From Arctopsyche grandis (Eukaryota > Arthropoda > Insecta > Trichoptera > Hydropsychidae), in NCBI RefSeq assembly GCF_051622035.1, contig NC_135360.1:32939206-33003205 (forward strand): DNA of 64,000 nt, given 5' to 3'. Of the stretch, positions 51,948 to 63,325 are shown piece after piece. The translations under genes were made by a program, and so were the position numbers. Each line of letters begins with the position of its first letter. Position 1 is the stretch's first letter. Under the pieces are notes generated by a model. The model was not told the DNA's origin. It saw nothing but the letters and a program-made list of their open reading frames with translations, and did not search any database.

Positions 51948-52645
51948 TTTATTTTATTTTATTTTACAAAATCAATTAATCAAGCACACTCGTATAACAG
52001 ATTGCTCCAAAGCGACGAGTGTGCTAAAAAGATTAAGAAGTACAAAAGGAAAAAATACAAGTTAAATAAACAAAATATATATACAAATATATAAATTAAA
52101 TAAGGAAAAGATAACTAAATAAAACATGAAATCATAATTTAAAACACTAACTCAACTCACTAACTTTCTAAATGGTCGCGACCTCTATAACTTAGGAAGT
52201 GGTGCAGAGAATGAAGAGAGACGTGACAAATGTCAATGGCACCATCCAGTGAATTTAAGAAACGGAGGCCGCGAGGAATGGGAGAATAACTAAATGCCAC
52301 AGTTCTAGCCAAAGGAGTGTGAAAAAGGGGACGATGGCGGGTCCATATCACACTCTCTGGAGCATGAAGGCCCAACTCAGCCAGGATAGACGGACAGGAG
52401 ATACAGCCTCTAAATATGGAAAACAAGAACTTGGTGAGGGCAACACTCCTCCTGTGGTCAAGAGAAGTGTAGCCGACCATACCCATGACGAATTTTGAAG
52501 GAAATAAGTATGGGTAAATCCCATATTGCTCCTTCTAAAGCAGTCTGAGAAATCGTCTTTGGACAAGTTCAAGCTTCACAGATAGAGACTTAGTGTAAGG
52601 ATTCCAGATCATAGAGGCGTATATAATTGAATGCAGGTGGACGTA
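51948..52645 (-). pseudogene. LINE 3' part with tail hairpin
   Basis: Minus strand, with frame breaks: IIYASMIWNPYTKSLSVKLE, LVQRRFLRLL, then MGMVGYTSLDHRRSVALTKF, LHAPESVIWTRHRPLFHTPL, ARTVAFSYSPIPRGLRFLN. This is the C-terminal part of a Jockey/CR1-like reverse-transcriptase ORF. The 3' end has the hairpin GCACACTCGTCGCTTTGGAG / CAATCTGTTATACGAGTGTGC (51984-52024) and an AAAATAAAATAAAATAA tail. Confidence 0.8.
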
Positions 52646-52842
52646 TCGGTATCCGGACATGTGATTTACCGGCCAAAAACCCCCTAGACATTAACCCCCC
52701 GTGAATAAAGCCCCCGCCATGGATAAAAATTGTAATAAATAATTAATAATTAATAATAAAGTAAATTAAAAAATAAGAATAAATTAAGTGTGGTAGAGCA
52801 CTTAATTTATTGTATTGAATTTCAATTTACATATATACGACT
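52646..52842. other. No gene recognised
   Basis: Spacer with ACCCCCCGTGAATAAAGCCC; nothing supportable. Confidence 0.35.
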
Positions 52843-53037
52843 AGCTGAACCCAGCGTGCGTTGCAATGCCACAATAACGCATGCAATTCCCGTTCCCGTT
52901 CCCGTTCTCTATCTCTTTCCCGTTCCCATTCCCATTCCCGTTCTCGTTACCGTTCCCATTTGTCGAAAAAACGCAGGCAACGAACACATTTGAAATTATT
53001 ACGTTGCAATGATACTCATTCCCGTTTTTTTTTTCAC
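52843..53037 (-). mobile_element. Helitron-like family B, partial
   Basis: CTAGCTGAACCCAGCGTGCG, TTGCAATGCC and a (CCGTTC)n-like expansion (52887-52952: CCGTTCCCGTTCCC, TCTATCTC, CATTCCCATTCCCG). The 5' TC part is missing. It runs into a SINE body at about 53041. Confidence 0.55.
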
Positions 53038-53040
53038 AGT

Positions 53041-53192
53041 CACTGTTATTTCGTGTTCTTCAGCTTCTGGAAATACAGTGATTTATGTAATAATTAAATG
53101 CTGCATTGTTTCTCATTAATTGTCTAGGAAGGCACATTGGTCTTCTTGTCAAGCCTTCCTAGTTTATATCTATGTAAAAATAAAATAAAATA
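53041..53192 (+). repeat. SINE 3' part
   Basis: GTTATTTCGTGTTCTTCAGC, TTCTGGAAATACAGTG and the tail hairpin TAGGAAGGCACATTGG / AAGCCTTCCTA (about 53126-53163), then AAAATAAAATAAAAT. Confidence 0.7.
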
Positions 53193-53199
53193 TTATTAA

Positions 53200-53761
53200 C
53201 CTTTGAAGGATGAAGAAGGTGTCCCGAATCGGGGTCAAGTAAAACCCCAGGATTTTTTAATCAAAATACAGCTTTTCTCAATAAAAATGGGTTCAATATA
53301 TATTTTATTAATCATTTTAGACATCAAGATAAAAAAGTTGTAGTCCTATAGCATGTTTTTGACTATTTTTGTATAAAAAATAAAGACAAGCATCAACACG
53401 CAAAACACACATAGATAAAGCCAACAGGCGACTGCATGACTCAATATTCACGCGACGAAAACAATAGCTGTCTCTTTCTCTCGCATTGATTCATCGATCA
53501 ACAAGAATATGCAAGCGAACAGTCAAAAACATGACTTATCTTTACCGCCTTTAAATCATACTTCGGAACGTAGAAATATATAAATGTATTTTTTTACTAT
53601 GTAACCCTTTTCGAAATCATACAAAATCTATTAAAATAAATTTCTTGTAGTTCACTCTATGAATACAAGAAATATAGGGTGTATAGCTTTGAAAACCACA
53701 TAGCTATTATGAAAAACGTAAAAATTGGGGCACTTGCATACCCCACTTCAGTGAGGGAGGG
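53200..53761. mobile_element. piggyBac-like non-coding element, family 1, intact ends
   Basis: TTAA at 53196-53199 and 53762-53765. Starts CCTTTGAAGGATGAAGAAGG, ends CACTTCAGTGAGGGAGGG. It is the reverse complement of 32850-33422 across its whole length. Confidence 0.8.
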
Positions 53762-53898
53762 TTAATTAAACATTTTCATTTTGACAAATTATTATATTTG
53801 TTCATTTGAATGTTAATTTTAAAATTTAATTAACAATGCACCCCATGATAATTCATCGGACATAGCAATAGTGTTCATATCATATGTATGGGTCTACG

Positions 53899-54072
53899 TG
53901 ACGAGACAGAATGTTAAATGACAGAAAACGCAAATATCGGAAGGCAAATTAAGTGAGTATGTACCGTTTACCATGCACCCTTTTTTTTATCTTTCGACTT
54001 AAGATCTTTCGATTTTCGATCTTTGCCTTTCGATATTTGCGTTTTCTGTCATTTAACATTCTGTCTCGTCAC
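53899..54072. repeat. Palindrome P4
   Basis: Arms GTGACGAGACAGAATGTTAA, ATGACAGAAAACGCAAATAT, CGGAAGGCAAA (53899-53947) and complement (54022-54072). The loop of about 75 nt contains GTATGTACCGTTTACCATGC and TTTCGACTTAAGATCTTTCG, which are also inside P3 at 57244-57584. Confidence 0.85.
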
Positions 54073-54748
54073 GGAGACCGCATATGTACATATGTATGTT
54101 ACAAATCGTAATTACGCTGAAATTTTCATACACGCTCTCGTACATAGATACAACGGTCCTTTATTCCCGTGGAAAGGAAAGTGGAATATATTTTTATTTT
54201 TTTTATTCTCGTTGATATTCGGGAATATGATCCGGTATCCATCAAGCGGGCTTATGATAATGGACGCCGCGCGATAATGGATGCCGAGCTACGTTTCGAA
54301 ACGTCACAAGAGCATTACACTTTTACAGTGTCGTCGTTTTACAGCCGTATCTTTGTGTACATCGAGATGAGGGGAGGGGGAAATGGGAGGTGGGGGGATG
54401 GGGGGTTGCAAGATGTGCCTTTTCGCCTAAACACGATGTGTCTTTGCCGCAGAACAGGGTAATAAATCATCGTTTCATACAGTTGCACGCTGTTTAATAT
54501 AATATGGGTGTGTGTTTGTATGTATTTACGGCAGGGGTGTCAAACTCGCTTGAATGATTAAAAAAGTGTTGGTTTTGTTATCGGAGTAGGTTTTTCCGGA
54601 GTTGCTCGCTCGGGTGATCGTTGGAAAAAATATTTTTTTTCAGAAAACTTTACAGTCATGAGATATTGTACCAAAGTTCAGGGTTCTAAAGTTCAGACTG
54701 TAGATTTAAATATTGTATGAAAGTAAACATGCTCGGAGATCTTGTTAA
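54073..54748. other. No gene recognised
   Basis: Short open frames at 54023-54462 overlap P4 and a G-rich stretch (54366-54412). No motif. Confidence 0.4.
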
Positions 54749-55209
54749 GAGGGCTGTACACCCGAAACCTTAATTATGTTGCCGTTCCTTTCTTCGAATA
54801 TATATTGAGTGAATGCTACAGTTGCGCTTCGACCAGATAAAACGTATTTTAAATTGACAAAATCGAGGTTTCGTATTCTCCTATTTTCTCCCCCAAAACT
54901 GGACCAATTTAAAAAAAATCAGCCTCGGTATGAGAAAGATATTTTCTGTGCAACTATGCGCGTATTTTTTTTTAAATCGACCGTTAAATAACCACGCTGG
55001 ACTCTTTTCGTGGGTGTAAAAAAGAGACTTATTGATGTTTGGCGGCTCCTAGCTCCTATAAAAAATAACTAATCAAAAAAATAAAACGATAGATGCAACC
55101 CAATGGTGGATATCCATAGCATATCAAAAAATGTATTTTCTAGTGCCATAATTGAGGAAGGTAGAAGTGTAATACGTTTGTATGGACAAGGCGCTGGTGT
55201 CCAGCCCTC
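54749..55209. mobile_element. piggyBac-like non-coding element, family 2, copy 2
   Basis: TTAA at 54745-54748 and 55210-55213. Right end GTAATACGTTTGTATGGACA, AGGCGCTGGTGTCCAGCCCT mirrors the left end of 36093. The left end is diverged (GAGGGCTGTACACCCGAAAC). Confidence 0.8.
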
Positions 55210-55213
55210 TTAA

Positions 55214-57243
55214 GCACGATGTAAAAAGATCCAACCTACTTTGGAAGTATTTTGAGTTTTTATTATTAAATTCAATATAATTTATATGTATGTATCAGTG
55301 GCGTGCGGTGACTTTTCAACTAGAGGATGCTGTCCAAAAAATGATCAATTTATTTTTTTAAATTTTATTTTATTCTAAAGTGGGCTCTTCACTCGCCCGT
55401 AAAAATCGTACCGCGACTCAATGAGTGTGGTGACATATTTTACTACTCTTTACTAACCCCTTAGCACCAGTGGCGTAGCTAGAAATTTTGGGCCCTGATG
55501 TTTGAATATTTCTCCCCACTTCCTGGCCAGTTTGTTCGCTCCTGATTTTATTTCTACGTATGAATTTCGTAATTTACTTACATTCTCATATATACGATTC
55601 AACACCAAAGTGGTTTCGTCTAAACTTTAAAGTAAGATTTCGTTTCTGCAATGTTTTCTTACTCGAGCGGCTCCACGCCTGATTTGTTATTGACACGCCT
55701 ACTTATCATTAGCCTAACAAACATTGTCATATTTATATTTATTAAAATGTCTTTGATATGTTTTCGTTTTTAATTGAATAAATATTCAATATTGGTGTGG
55801 GTTTTGGGCTCTTAACAGTAATCTCTTTTTCATTATATGGTAGAGAAGCAAATGTCATTTTTAGTACATTTTTAATTAAATAATTGCAATTATTATTAAC
55901 AACGGCGATAAATCCACATGCATTGTTACTTATTAAGTCAATTGATTTTTTCATCTTATTAAGTCAATTGTACAATGTCGTGAATATGAATAGATTCGTT
56001 ATAAATTTTCGTACCATTCACATAACATCCCCACGATTTGTATTGAAATTAGATCGCATTTAGCGCATGGCGTTTTTACTAGATTTCCTTTTGAAGTACT
56101 GCGCTTCATTCCAAAGTGACTTTGACACTGCATTCGGCTCGCAAACCATACATTCTAAATCTCTGCTACATATACTTATCTTATATATGTATATATATGT
56201 GTATCTTGTAGAATCGAACGTATGGGGAATTCGCGAGTTTCAAAATTGATTTCGCGGCGCGTAATTCGAATTGATTTAACGTGTCACTCTCTAATAGGGG
56301 TGACGGGCGTTTAAGACATTTATTGAAATCGGGTATTTCACAAGTTCACAACACGCCCTGCGAATTTTAGGATATATATTAGGAATATATGTGCGTATAC
56401 GTATATTTGAATTAATCTGACACGAAGCCTTCCGAAGTGAATCTGCTTTATATGTATTGAATATGTCTAATTAAATTCACGAAATTGTCAAAAAAAATGC
56501 TATATATGTATGTATGTATTTTTTGCAGCTTGGTCCACTTTTAACGTGAAAATCCTACAGCATTCCAATCTGCGAACGTCGATAAAATTTTACATCCCTG
56601 TATGAACGACGTCGGCCATTTTTAATTGGACAACATACCAATTTTCATTCGCGAAAAACTCAACGCAAACATATTATATTATAGATATGGAAAATCTACG
56701 ATGACGTTCGATATGGAAATTGAATAATTTTCCTTTGTGGGTATAAAATAACAATAATAAAAATAAGGAAACGGACTCTTTTGATCCTTATCAAAAGAGA
56801 ATTATTAAGAATTCACGTCTTGGGGCAAATTCAGGCTAAAACCAAAGTCGATATTCACGGTCTGTTATTTTGCCGAGTACGGATCAGTTGGATCAGAAAC
56901 GACGGAGAAACAAAAGGATGTAATCCTAGATATTAATTTTCAATGTGAAGTATATTTAGATTACATTATATAATGTTATAATATAATTACAAAGTGAATC
57001 GAGAATGATGCGAAACATTTAATATACAACATAAGCTATGTACTTACGCAGAACCTTATTATAGAATCAATTATTTTGAAGATGAATTTTCATAAATACA
57101 AATTTGTTTTATTTATTTTCAAACAAACATAAATCACACTGGTTATATGTTCAGCCAAGCATTGTAACAAGCTTGTGGTTATATTTAATATATAAAAATG
57201 AAAGAGATGTACCTAAAACCGGTCTCCGTCACGAGCCCGAATG
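55214..57243. other. 2.0 kb with no gene recognised
   Basis: AT-rich, no SINE, LINE or inverted repeat recognised. Open frames at 55742-55954 and 56067-56249 lack motifs. Confidence 0.5.
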
Positions 57244-57584
57244 TGAAACGCCCGAAAACGCAAATATCGGAAGGCAAAGATCGAAAATCGAAAGATCTTA
57301 AGACGAAAGATCAAAAAAAAGGGTGCATGGTAAACGGTACATACTTACTTAATTTGCGCGAGCAGGATACAACAGGAACAAGAGGAACAGGCTTTTCCTC
57401 CCGTATTAATGTGCGCGCGCAGAATACGGGAGGAAAAGCCTGTTCCTCTTGTTCCTGTTGTATCCTGCTCGCGCAAATTAACTGAGTATGTACCGTTTAC
57501 CATGCACACTTGTCTTATCTTTCGACTTAAGATCTTTCGATTTTCGATCTTTGCCTTCCGATATTTGCGTTTTCGGGCGTTTCA
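57244..57584. repeat. Palindrome P3, long hairpin
   Basis: Arms of about 163 bp (57244-57407, 57423-57584) and a 15-nt loop rich in GC repeats (AATGTGCGCGCGCAG). Arm sequence includes CCCGAAAACGCAAATATCGG, AAGATCTTAAG-type words, GGTAAACGGTACATACTTAC and GAGCAGGATACAACAGGAAC. Mismatches are few, near the middle of the arms. A transcript from either strand would fold into a dsRNA-like rod. Non-coding. Confidence 0.9.
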
Positions 57585-58245
57585 TGATAAGACATACCTA
57601 CGTACATACAAGAAAATTCAACTATGTATAATCCATGTATCAATGTGCTGAAAAAAAATCATTAAATTTGAAAAACCGGAAGTGAGATTTTTTCCACAAC
57701 CATGAACTTAACAAGCTGAAAATTTATATGTATATTATTTATGTACTAACTCAGAGTTTTGGTCAGAATTCGTAAACCGGAAGTAGTATTTTTTTTTTTA
57801 AACAATATTTCATCATTTTATTTTGACCTTTTGAATTATTTTTATTTTCTTGATATTTATTGTGTATGATGATTATAGTGAGTTTAAGTAACAAAAAAAT
57901 TTCCAATCAAATCCGACAATCGGAAGTACAACTTTTGTCTTGTGTAAGTTTCCCAACATTTGCGCTCAATTTGTATCGAAAATGTTTTCATAGTCGGTAT
58001 TTGGAACGTGTATGTATGTTTCAATATCAAATTTTGTTTTGTAACCTTCTAATATTCCTCAAATACATAGATAAAGTCGTGGGTTGGTCATATCCGATTT
58101 TTTTCTAATTATTATTTATGTAATTTTATAACTTTGTAATGCGCTTGAGATATAATTAACTAGTTGAATTGTATTGGAATATGAATGACCATAAACACCA
58201 ATTGGAATATAGTACAACTGAAAATAATCTTAGACTGTAACATAT
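57585..58245. other. No gene; unclassified repeat at 57870-58105
   Basis: AATTTCCAATCAAATCCGAC, GAAAATGTTTTCATAGTCGG and CGTGGGTTGGTCATATCCGA match 22480-22640. GTAAACCGGAAGTAGTATTT also echoes AAAACCGGAAGTGAGATTTT (57673) as a local repeat. Confidence 0.5.
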
Positions 58246-58477
58246 ATTTTATTATTTTTTTTACATTGATATATACCAGGAAGGCTTGACTTAAAGACCC
58301 CAATGCGCCTTCCAAGATAATTAATTGCAAACAATGCAGCATTTTATTATTAAATAAATCACTGTATTTCCAGAAGCTGAAGAACACGAAATTAAAGTTA
58401 ATTAATTAATTAATTACATAATTAATCCATTGAGAAATTTATGGATTTAGATTATGTTCATACTTTTTACAAATTAT
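58246..58477 (-). repeat. SINE 3' part, interrupted by a LINE
   Basis: Reverse SINE body and tail hairpin (CAGGAAGGCTTGACTTAAAG / CCCCAATGCGCCTTCC, about 58277-58313). It stops at ACAAATTAT (58469-58477) and resumes at 62513 with the same nine bases. The continuation matches uninterrupted copies such as 1058-1090. Confidence 0.85.
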
Positions 58478-61400
58478 TATTGCTGTCGGTTCCCTCATCA
58501 CTGAGGATCGTGACTATGATGTGCGGTCAACCAGCTGCCTCCATTCAGTTCTAAATTCGGCCAGGCGAAGACTTGCTACCGTGGAAGCGCCCGTCGCTGC
58601 AGATACTTGGTCAGTCCAGCGTGCGGGGGATCTGCCTCTGGCTCTTCTGCCTTCGACGCTACCAACCACAACCAACCGCTCCAGGCTCTCCTCACCTCTT
58701 CGTGCAATGTGGCCGAAGAACTGCAATATACGTTTCAGGCATATTGTTGACAATCTATCCTTGATTTTCAATTCTTCAAGAATAGACACATTCGTGCGTT
58801 TGTCGGTCCAAGGCACGCGCAGTAGCCGTCTCCAGGACCACATCTCGAAGGCATCGATTCTCCGTCTATCCGCCGCCTTCATGGTCCACGTCTCGACACC
58901 ATAAAGGCAGACAGAAAAAACGAGACTCTTCACGAGACGGATTTTGACAGCAGTTGTAATGGCTCTATTCTTCCAAATCTTCGTTAGTTGTGACATTGCC
59001 GATTTTGCTAATGTAATCCGGCGCCGTATTTCCAATTCGCTGCCGCCGTTGTTAGATATGAGTGACCCCAGATAGACAAAATTATCAACCACATCTATAC
59101 CGTTTAAAGCTGAGTTGTTGTTTTGCAGCTGTTGGTGACGGTCAATTATCATAATTTTTGTTTTGGGGCGGTTTATCTGGAGGCCAAGCACATTACTCTC
59201 TGTCTCAACACGACGGATCAGTTCGGCCATTTCTTCATGATTATTAGCTATGAGCGTTGTGTCATCCGCATACCGAAGATTGGATAGTTTTTTTCCACCA
59301 ATGGACACTCCACCCTTCCAACCATCCAGTGCTCTACGCATTATATACTCTCCATATATATTAAATAGGTCTGGAGATAATATACACCCTTGCCTTACTC
59401 CACGTTGTACTCGAAAATTTGTCGAGTTTAGCGAATTGATTCGAACTACTGCATTGTTATCATTATACAAGTTATGTATTATCTTTACAAGATGCATGGG
59501 GACTCCCATGTCCAGTAGAACTTTCCACAGATAGTCCCAGTTCACAAAGTCAAAAGCTTTTTTATAGTCTATAAAACAAAGAACGGCTGGAGTTTGAAAC
59601 TCCCGACATTTTTCAATGAGTTGACGTATATTCAGTATTTGTTCCCTCGTCCCTTTGCCTTTTACAAACCCTGCTTGTTCGTTCGGTATTTGCCATCCAA
59701 GGTAACTGCTCAAACGATCTTTAATTATATACAGCAATACTTTACTAGAGTGCGATATTAAGGCTAAGGTCCTGTAATTCTCGCATTTTTTTGTAGATCC
59801 TTTCTTGTGTAAGGGAATGAATATTGAATTGACCCAATCTTTCGGCCATACTCCGTTTACCCAGATCTTGTTGCACATATTACATAGCGCCTTTATCGCA
59901 GTTTCACCAAGCTCTTTCAGAAGTTCAGCTTGTATACCATCGCTGCCAGGAGACTTTTTACATTTCAGTTTCTTTATGGCATTTACAACTTCAGATGTCA
60001 AGATGTCAGGCTCCCTGACATCATCAATTAGGGAAACAATTGAGGTCGACGAACTACCACTGTACAATTCCGAACAGTATTCTTTCCATCGGTTGAGTAT
60101 CACATCAATATCTGTAAGCGTGTTTCCAAATTGATCATCTATTGTCCAAGTTTTGGGTGAAAATTTTTGAGTGACGATTTTTACTTTGTGAAAAATATCC
60201 CTTGCCTGATTCTTTAATGCGTGTTTTTCTATCTCCTCACATATGTCATTTATATATTTAGCTTTATCCCGCCTACAACTCCTTTGAATATCTTTATGTA
60301 ATATTGCATACCTTTCAAGATATTCTGTCGATGTTATGCCAGTTTGTTTAAGTCTTTTACGTTCTTTTATCTTAACCCAAGTTGAATCAGAGATAAAAGA
60401 CTTACGATGTTCATTTTGCGGTGTTTGATGTTTTCTGGCATACCGAATTATGAGATCTTTAAAAATTTTCCAAGACTCTTCTACATCTACATTAGGATTT
60501 ATTTGGAATTCTGCATCTTTTTCTCTGATTACATTGCCAAAATTAATTACATCATCATTGGTGAGTTTAATTGCTTTATTTTGATGTCTTTTAATCATTT
60601 TCAATTTCAGTCGAAATTTAGCAACAAGTAAGTTATGGTCCGATCCGCAATCTGCACCTGGATATGTTTTGACGTTATGTATCGATGATTTCCATCTAGA
60701 ATTTATTAATACATAATCGATTTGGTTGCGGTGACGATCCCCAGGAGATATCCAAGTGTACAATCGCCTAGGATGATGTTGAAACCAAGTATTCATAATG
60801 GACATTTTATTTTCAATGCAGAAACTTATAAGTTTCTCTCCTCTCTCATTTTGAATACCCAATCCATATTTACCTACTATGTTATCAATGTTGCTATTAT
60901 TACCGACTTTGGCATTAAAATCACCAAGAATGATGGTCATTTCTTTGTTTGAGATATTTGACAATGTATCGAGTAGTGAAGCATAGAACGCATTTATTTT
61001 AATATCTTCGGCATCTGCAGTAGGAGCATATATTTGAAGGATGTTTAGTTTATACGGATGCGTGTTGAGTTTTAAGTGTATAAGTCTGTCACTTATGGGG
61101 TTGTAGCCAATTAGTGCACTGGTTAATTTAGATGCTAAGATCACCGCGACACCGCTATGTGACGAATCTTGGTTACCAGAAAAATATATCGTATTTCCAT
61201 TTGAAGTTTTATAATGGCCGTTGTTCTTCCAGTGCGTTTCCGAGATTCCGAGTATATCTAGCCCATGAGTGTACATCTCTTTCTCAACAACCAGTGTTTT
61301 CCCAGGATTCAGGAGTCCTCTAACGTTCCAAGTACCTATTTTGGATTTGTTCCGTAAAGTTTCTCCAGTCGCATATTTTCCACATGATGCCTGGTGAGTC

Positions 61401-62512
61401 ACATGCATGTGGCCAGTAGCCAATTTCACACCGTGAGACCTGGAACCTCGAAGGCGCCGGGTGTCAGCCGGAGAGTCAGACTTCTTCACACTTTTATTTT
61501 TGTACATCATAGTTATCTTGGGAGAATACTGCAGTGGATTCCCACTTCCTTCTACAGCGCAGTAAATGTTTTGACATCTTATACTGGCAGAGCTGCTGCC
61601 CACTACCAGGGATTTATTATAGAGTTTCCTTCTCTGTCAAAGATGATACGGTACCTTTGAAAACCGGGTTGTGCTTTTGTTAAGCGGCGGCACTTACTCG
61701 CCGCTGACCTGAGACCGTCATAGTGTTGTGTGACATTTTATAGAGTGAAACTTACCACGGATTCACTCATCACCACTCTTATCTCAGCGCTCCTTGTCCA
61801 GGACCACCATGTCGCCATGGCAGTTGACTGCAAGAGTCGTTCCCCTATTTGCAACTTGGGGACCTGAGCGGTTGCATGGAGCTCTGCTCTGAGCTTATTA
61901 ATTACTCCGTGCGGACGGACGTGTGTTTCCATTTATGATATATTTACATATATAGACAGTTTATTCACAATCATAATATTTATGAAATTAGTACCAAACA
62001 ATAACGTTAACGTTGAGTACAAGTATCCAATATCAAATATTAAATTATCAAAACTAAATATTAAATAATTCAACACTCAATATTAAATAATCAATTATGA
62101 AATAATTCAACACTCAACATTAAATAATCAATTATGAAATAATTCAACATTAAATATCAAACCATTCACTCAATATTAAATATGAAATAATTCAACGTTA
62201 AATATTATCAATACTATCATTAATAAATCAATCGACGTTAATAGTAAATTATTATCAAAAGAAATGTGATCGAAATTATGTGGGTAATTATGTAAATATG
62301 AAAATATTATAAATTTAAATTCCATTTAAAAAATATGAAATCAAGCATAGGTAATGATTCTGAATATGTACTAACTTGCGAGGCGCCAGAAGAGCTACAT
62401 ACTCATCCCAGCACCTCCTCTTTAGCTCCAATTTAACACAAAATTCTACATACTTATCGGGAACAACACACAAACACACGTCCGCACCGAGCTCGCTCAA
62501 CCCGCGACAATA
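58478..62512 (-). mobile_element. RTE-like LINE, apparently complete (4.0 kb), 9-bp target duplication
   Basis: Flanked by ACAAATTAT on both sides. 5' untranslated part of about 900 bp (61604-62512), with a 35-40-bp-type AT repeat at 62036-62225 (AATAATTCAACACTCAATAT words) and a GC-richer 5' tip (62360-62512). The ORF spans 61603-58514 and the 3' end is AATAATA with almost no UTR. Confidence 0.88.
58514..61603 (-). CDS. LINE endonuclease/reverse transcriptase, intact
   Basis: 1029 residues. The first 85 residues are basic and without a known domain. The endonuclease follows: IGTWNVRGLLNPG, ILGISETHW, LQIYAPTAD, IILGDFNAKVGNN, CGSDHNLLVAKF, with all expected catalytic residues. The reverse transcriptase has KKSPGSDGIQAELLKEL, NYRTLALISHSSKVLLYII, EQAGFVKGKGTREQI, CFIDYKKAFDFVNW, GVRQGCILSPDLFN and LRYADDTTLIA. 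The C-terminus carries VCLYGVETWTMK, RRLLRVPWTDKRTNVSILEE and LQFFGHIARRGEE, the arrangement of RTE-related insect LINEs. The start used is the first Met of the frame. No stops or frame breaks, so this copy could be active. It is unrelated in detail to the 26300-29248 ORF, so two LINE lineages are present. Confidence 0.88.
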   Translation of the reverse strand: MGSSSASIRCQNIYCAVEGSGNPLQYSPKITMMYKNKSVKKSDSPADTRRLRGSRSHGVKLATGHMHVTHQASCGKYATGETLRNKSKIGTWNVRGLLNPGKTLVVEKEMYTHGLDILGISETHWKNNGHYKTSNGNTIYFSGNQDSSHSGVAVILASKLTSALIGYNPISDRLIHLKLNTHPYKLNILQIYAPTADAEDIKINAFYASLLDTLSNISNKEMTIILGDFNAKVGNNSNIDNIVGKYGLGIQNERGEKLISFCIENKMSIMNTWFQHHPRRLYTWISPGDRHRNQIDYVLINSRWKSSIHNVKTYPGADCGSDHNLLVAKFRLKLKMIKRHQNKAIKLTNDDVINFGNVIREKDAEFQINPNVDVEESWKIFKDLIIRYARKHQTPQNEHRKSFISDSTWVKIKERKRLKQTGITSTEYLERYAILHKDIQRSCRRDKAKYINDICEEIEKHALKNQARDIFHKVKIVTQKFSPKTWTIDDQFGNTLTDIDVILNRWKEYCSELYSGSSSTSIVSLIDDVREPDILTSEVVNAIKKLKCKKSPGSDGIQAELLKELGETAIKALCNMCNKIWVNGVWPKDWVNSIFIPLHKKGSTKKCENYRTLALISHSSKVLLYIIKDRLSSYLGWQIPNEQAGFVKGKGTREQILNIRQLIEKCREFQTPAVLCFIDYKKAFDFVNWDYLWKVLLDMGVPMHLVKIIHNLYNDNNAVVRINSLNSTNFRVQRGVRQGCILSPDLFNIYGEYIMRRALDGWKGGVSIGGKKLSNLRYADDTTLIANNHEEMAELIRRVETESNVLGLQINRPKTKIMIIDRHQQLQNNNSALNGIDVVDNFVYLGSLISNNGGSELEIRRRITLAKSAMSQLTKIWKNRAITTAVKIRLVKSLVFSVCLYGVETWTMKAADRRRIDAFEMWSWRRLLRVPWTDKRTNVSILEELKIKDRLSTICLKRILQFFGHIARRGEESLERLVVVGSVEGRRARGRSPARWTDQVSAATGASTVASLRLAEFRTEWRQLVDRTS

Positions 62513-62745
62513 ACAAATTATACACACAATAAATACAGAAGATTTGTGGCAACAGGAAAGATAATTTAATGCCGATTTTGAAGAACAGTTTCAACAATGA
62601 TTAAATAAAATTGACAAACTCTGATAAGAAACAATCGATTTGAATCACAAATATCCCCAAATCTAACCAGCAGTATGATGGATCGAACCCACTGATCACT
62701 TGGTGCTAAACATACACGCTACCATTAAGCCATACGGCTGGCTAT
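62513..62745 (-). repeat. SINE 5' part, continuation of 58246-58477
   Basis: ACAAATTATACACACAATAA, GAAGATTTGTGGCAACAGG, then the tRNA-like head (minus strand TGGCTTAATGGTAGCGTGTA, GGGTTCGATCC) ending at about 62745. Confidence 0.85.
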
Positions 62746-62785
62746 TAAGCCATATGTAAAAAATAAAAAATTAAATAAAATATAC

Positions 62786-63325
62786 ATAGCCAGCAATTTG
62801 GCTTAGTGGTAGCGTATATATTTAGCACCACTGAGGTCAAAGGTTCGAGTCCTCGCCACTGCTGGTTAGATTTGGGGGTTTTGTGACTCCAAATCGATCG
62901 TTTCTCTATCAGAGTTTGCCAATTTTATCTGATCATTGCTGAAACGGTTCCTGAAAATTGGTATTAGATCTAATCCTGTTGTCACAAAATCTGCCTGTGT
63001 GTAATTTGTAATAATTATACACAGTAATCTGAAATCTATAGATATCTCTATAGACATCTCTATAATTTCGTATTTATTATATGTATAAAAATTGTATACA
63101 ACAAAAAAAAATCTAAAAATAATCCATAGATGTCTCTATGATTATTATTTCTGATTAATTGTTATAAACTATATATTCTGATTGTATATGTATGTATTAC
63201 TGTATTTCTGATTTCTGATTTTTTATGTATTCTGTATTTCGTTAACGCACACCCGTCGCAGTGGAGCAAATCTGTAATGGCGAGTGTATATTGATTTGTA
63301 ACAATAAAATAAAATAAAATAAAAT
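62786..63325 (+). repeat. tRNA-derived SINE, full length
   Basis: AGCCAGCAATTTGGCTTAGT, GGTTCGAGTCCTCGCCACTG, TTAGATTTGGGGG, TTGCTGAAACGGTTCCTG. Tail hairpin CACACCCGTCGCAGTGGAGC / AATCTGTAATGGCGAGTGT (about 63246-63290) and tail ACAATAAAATAAAATAAAAT. A near twin of 10250-10765. Confidence 0.88.

Noticed and set aside
57198..57485. 95-codon frame and its neighbour at 57409-57651
   Set aside because: Both read through the P3 palindrome arms, so the mirrored peptides result from the inverted repeat.
58521..58904. 127-codon plus-strand frame
   Set aside because: Antisense to the C-terminus of the 1029-residue LINE protein.
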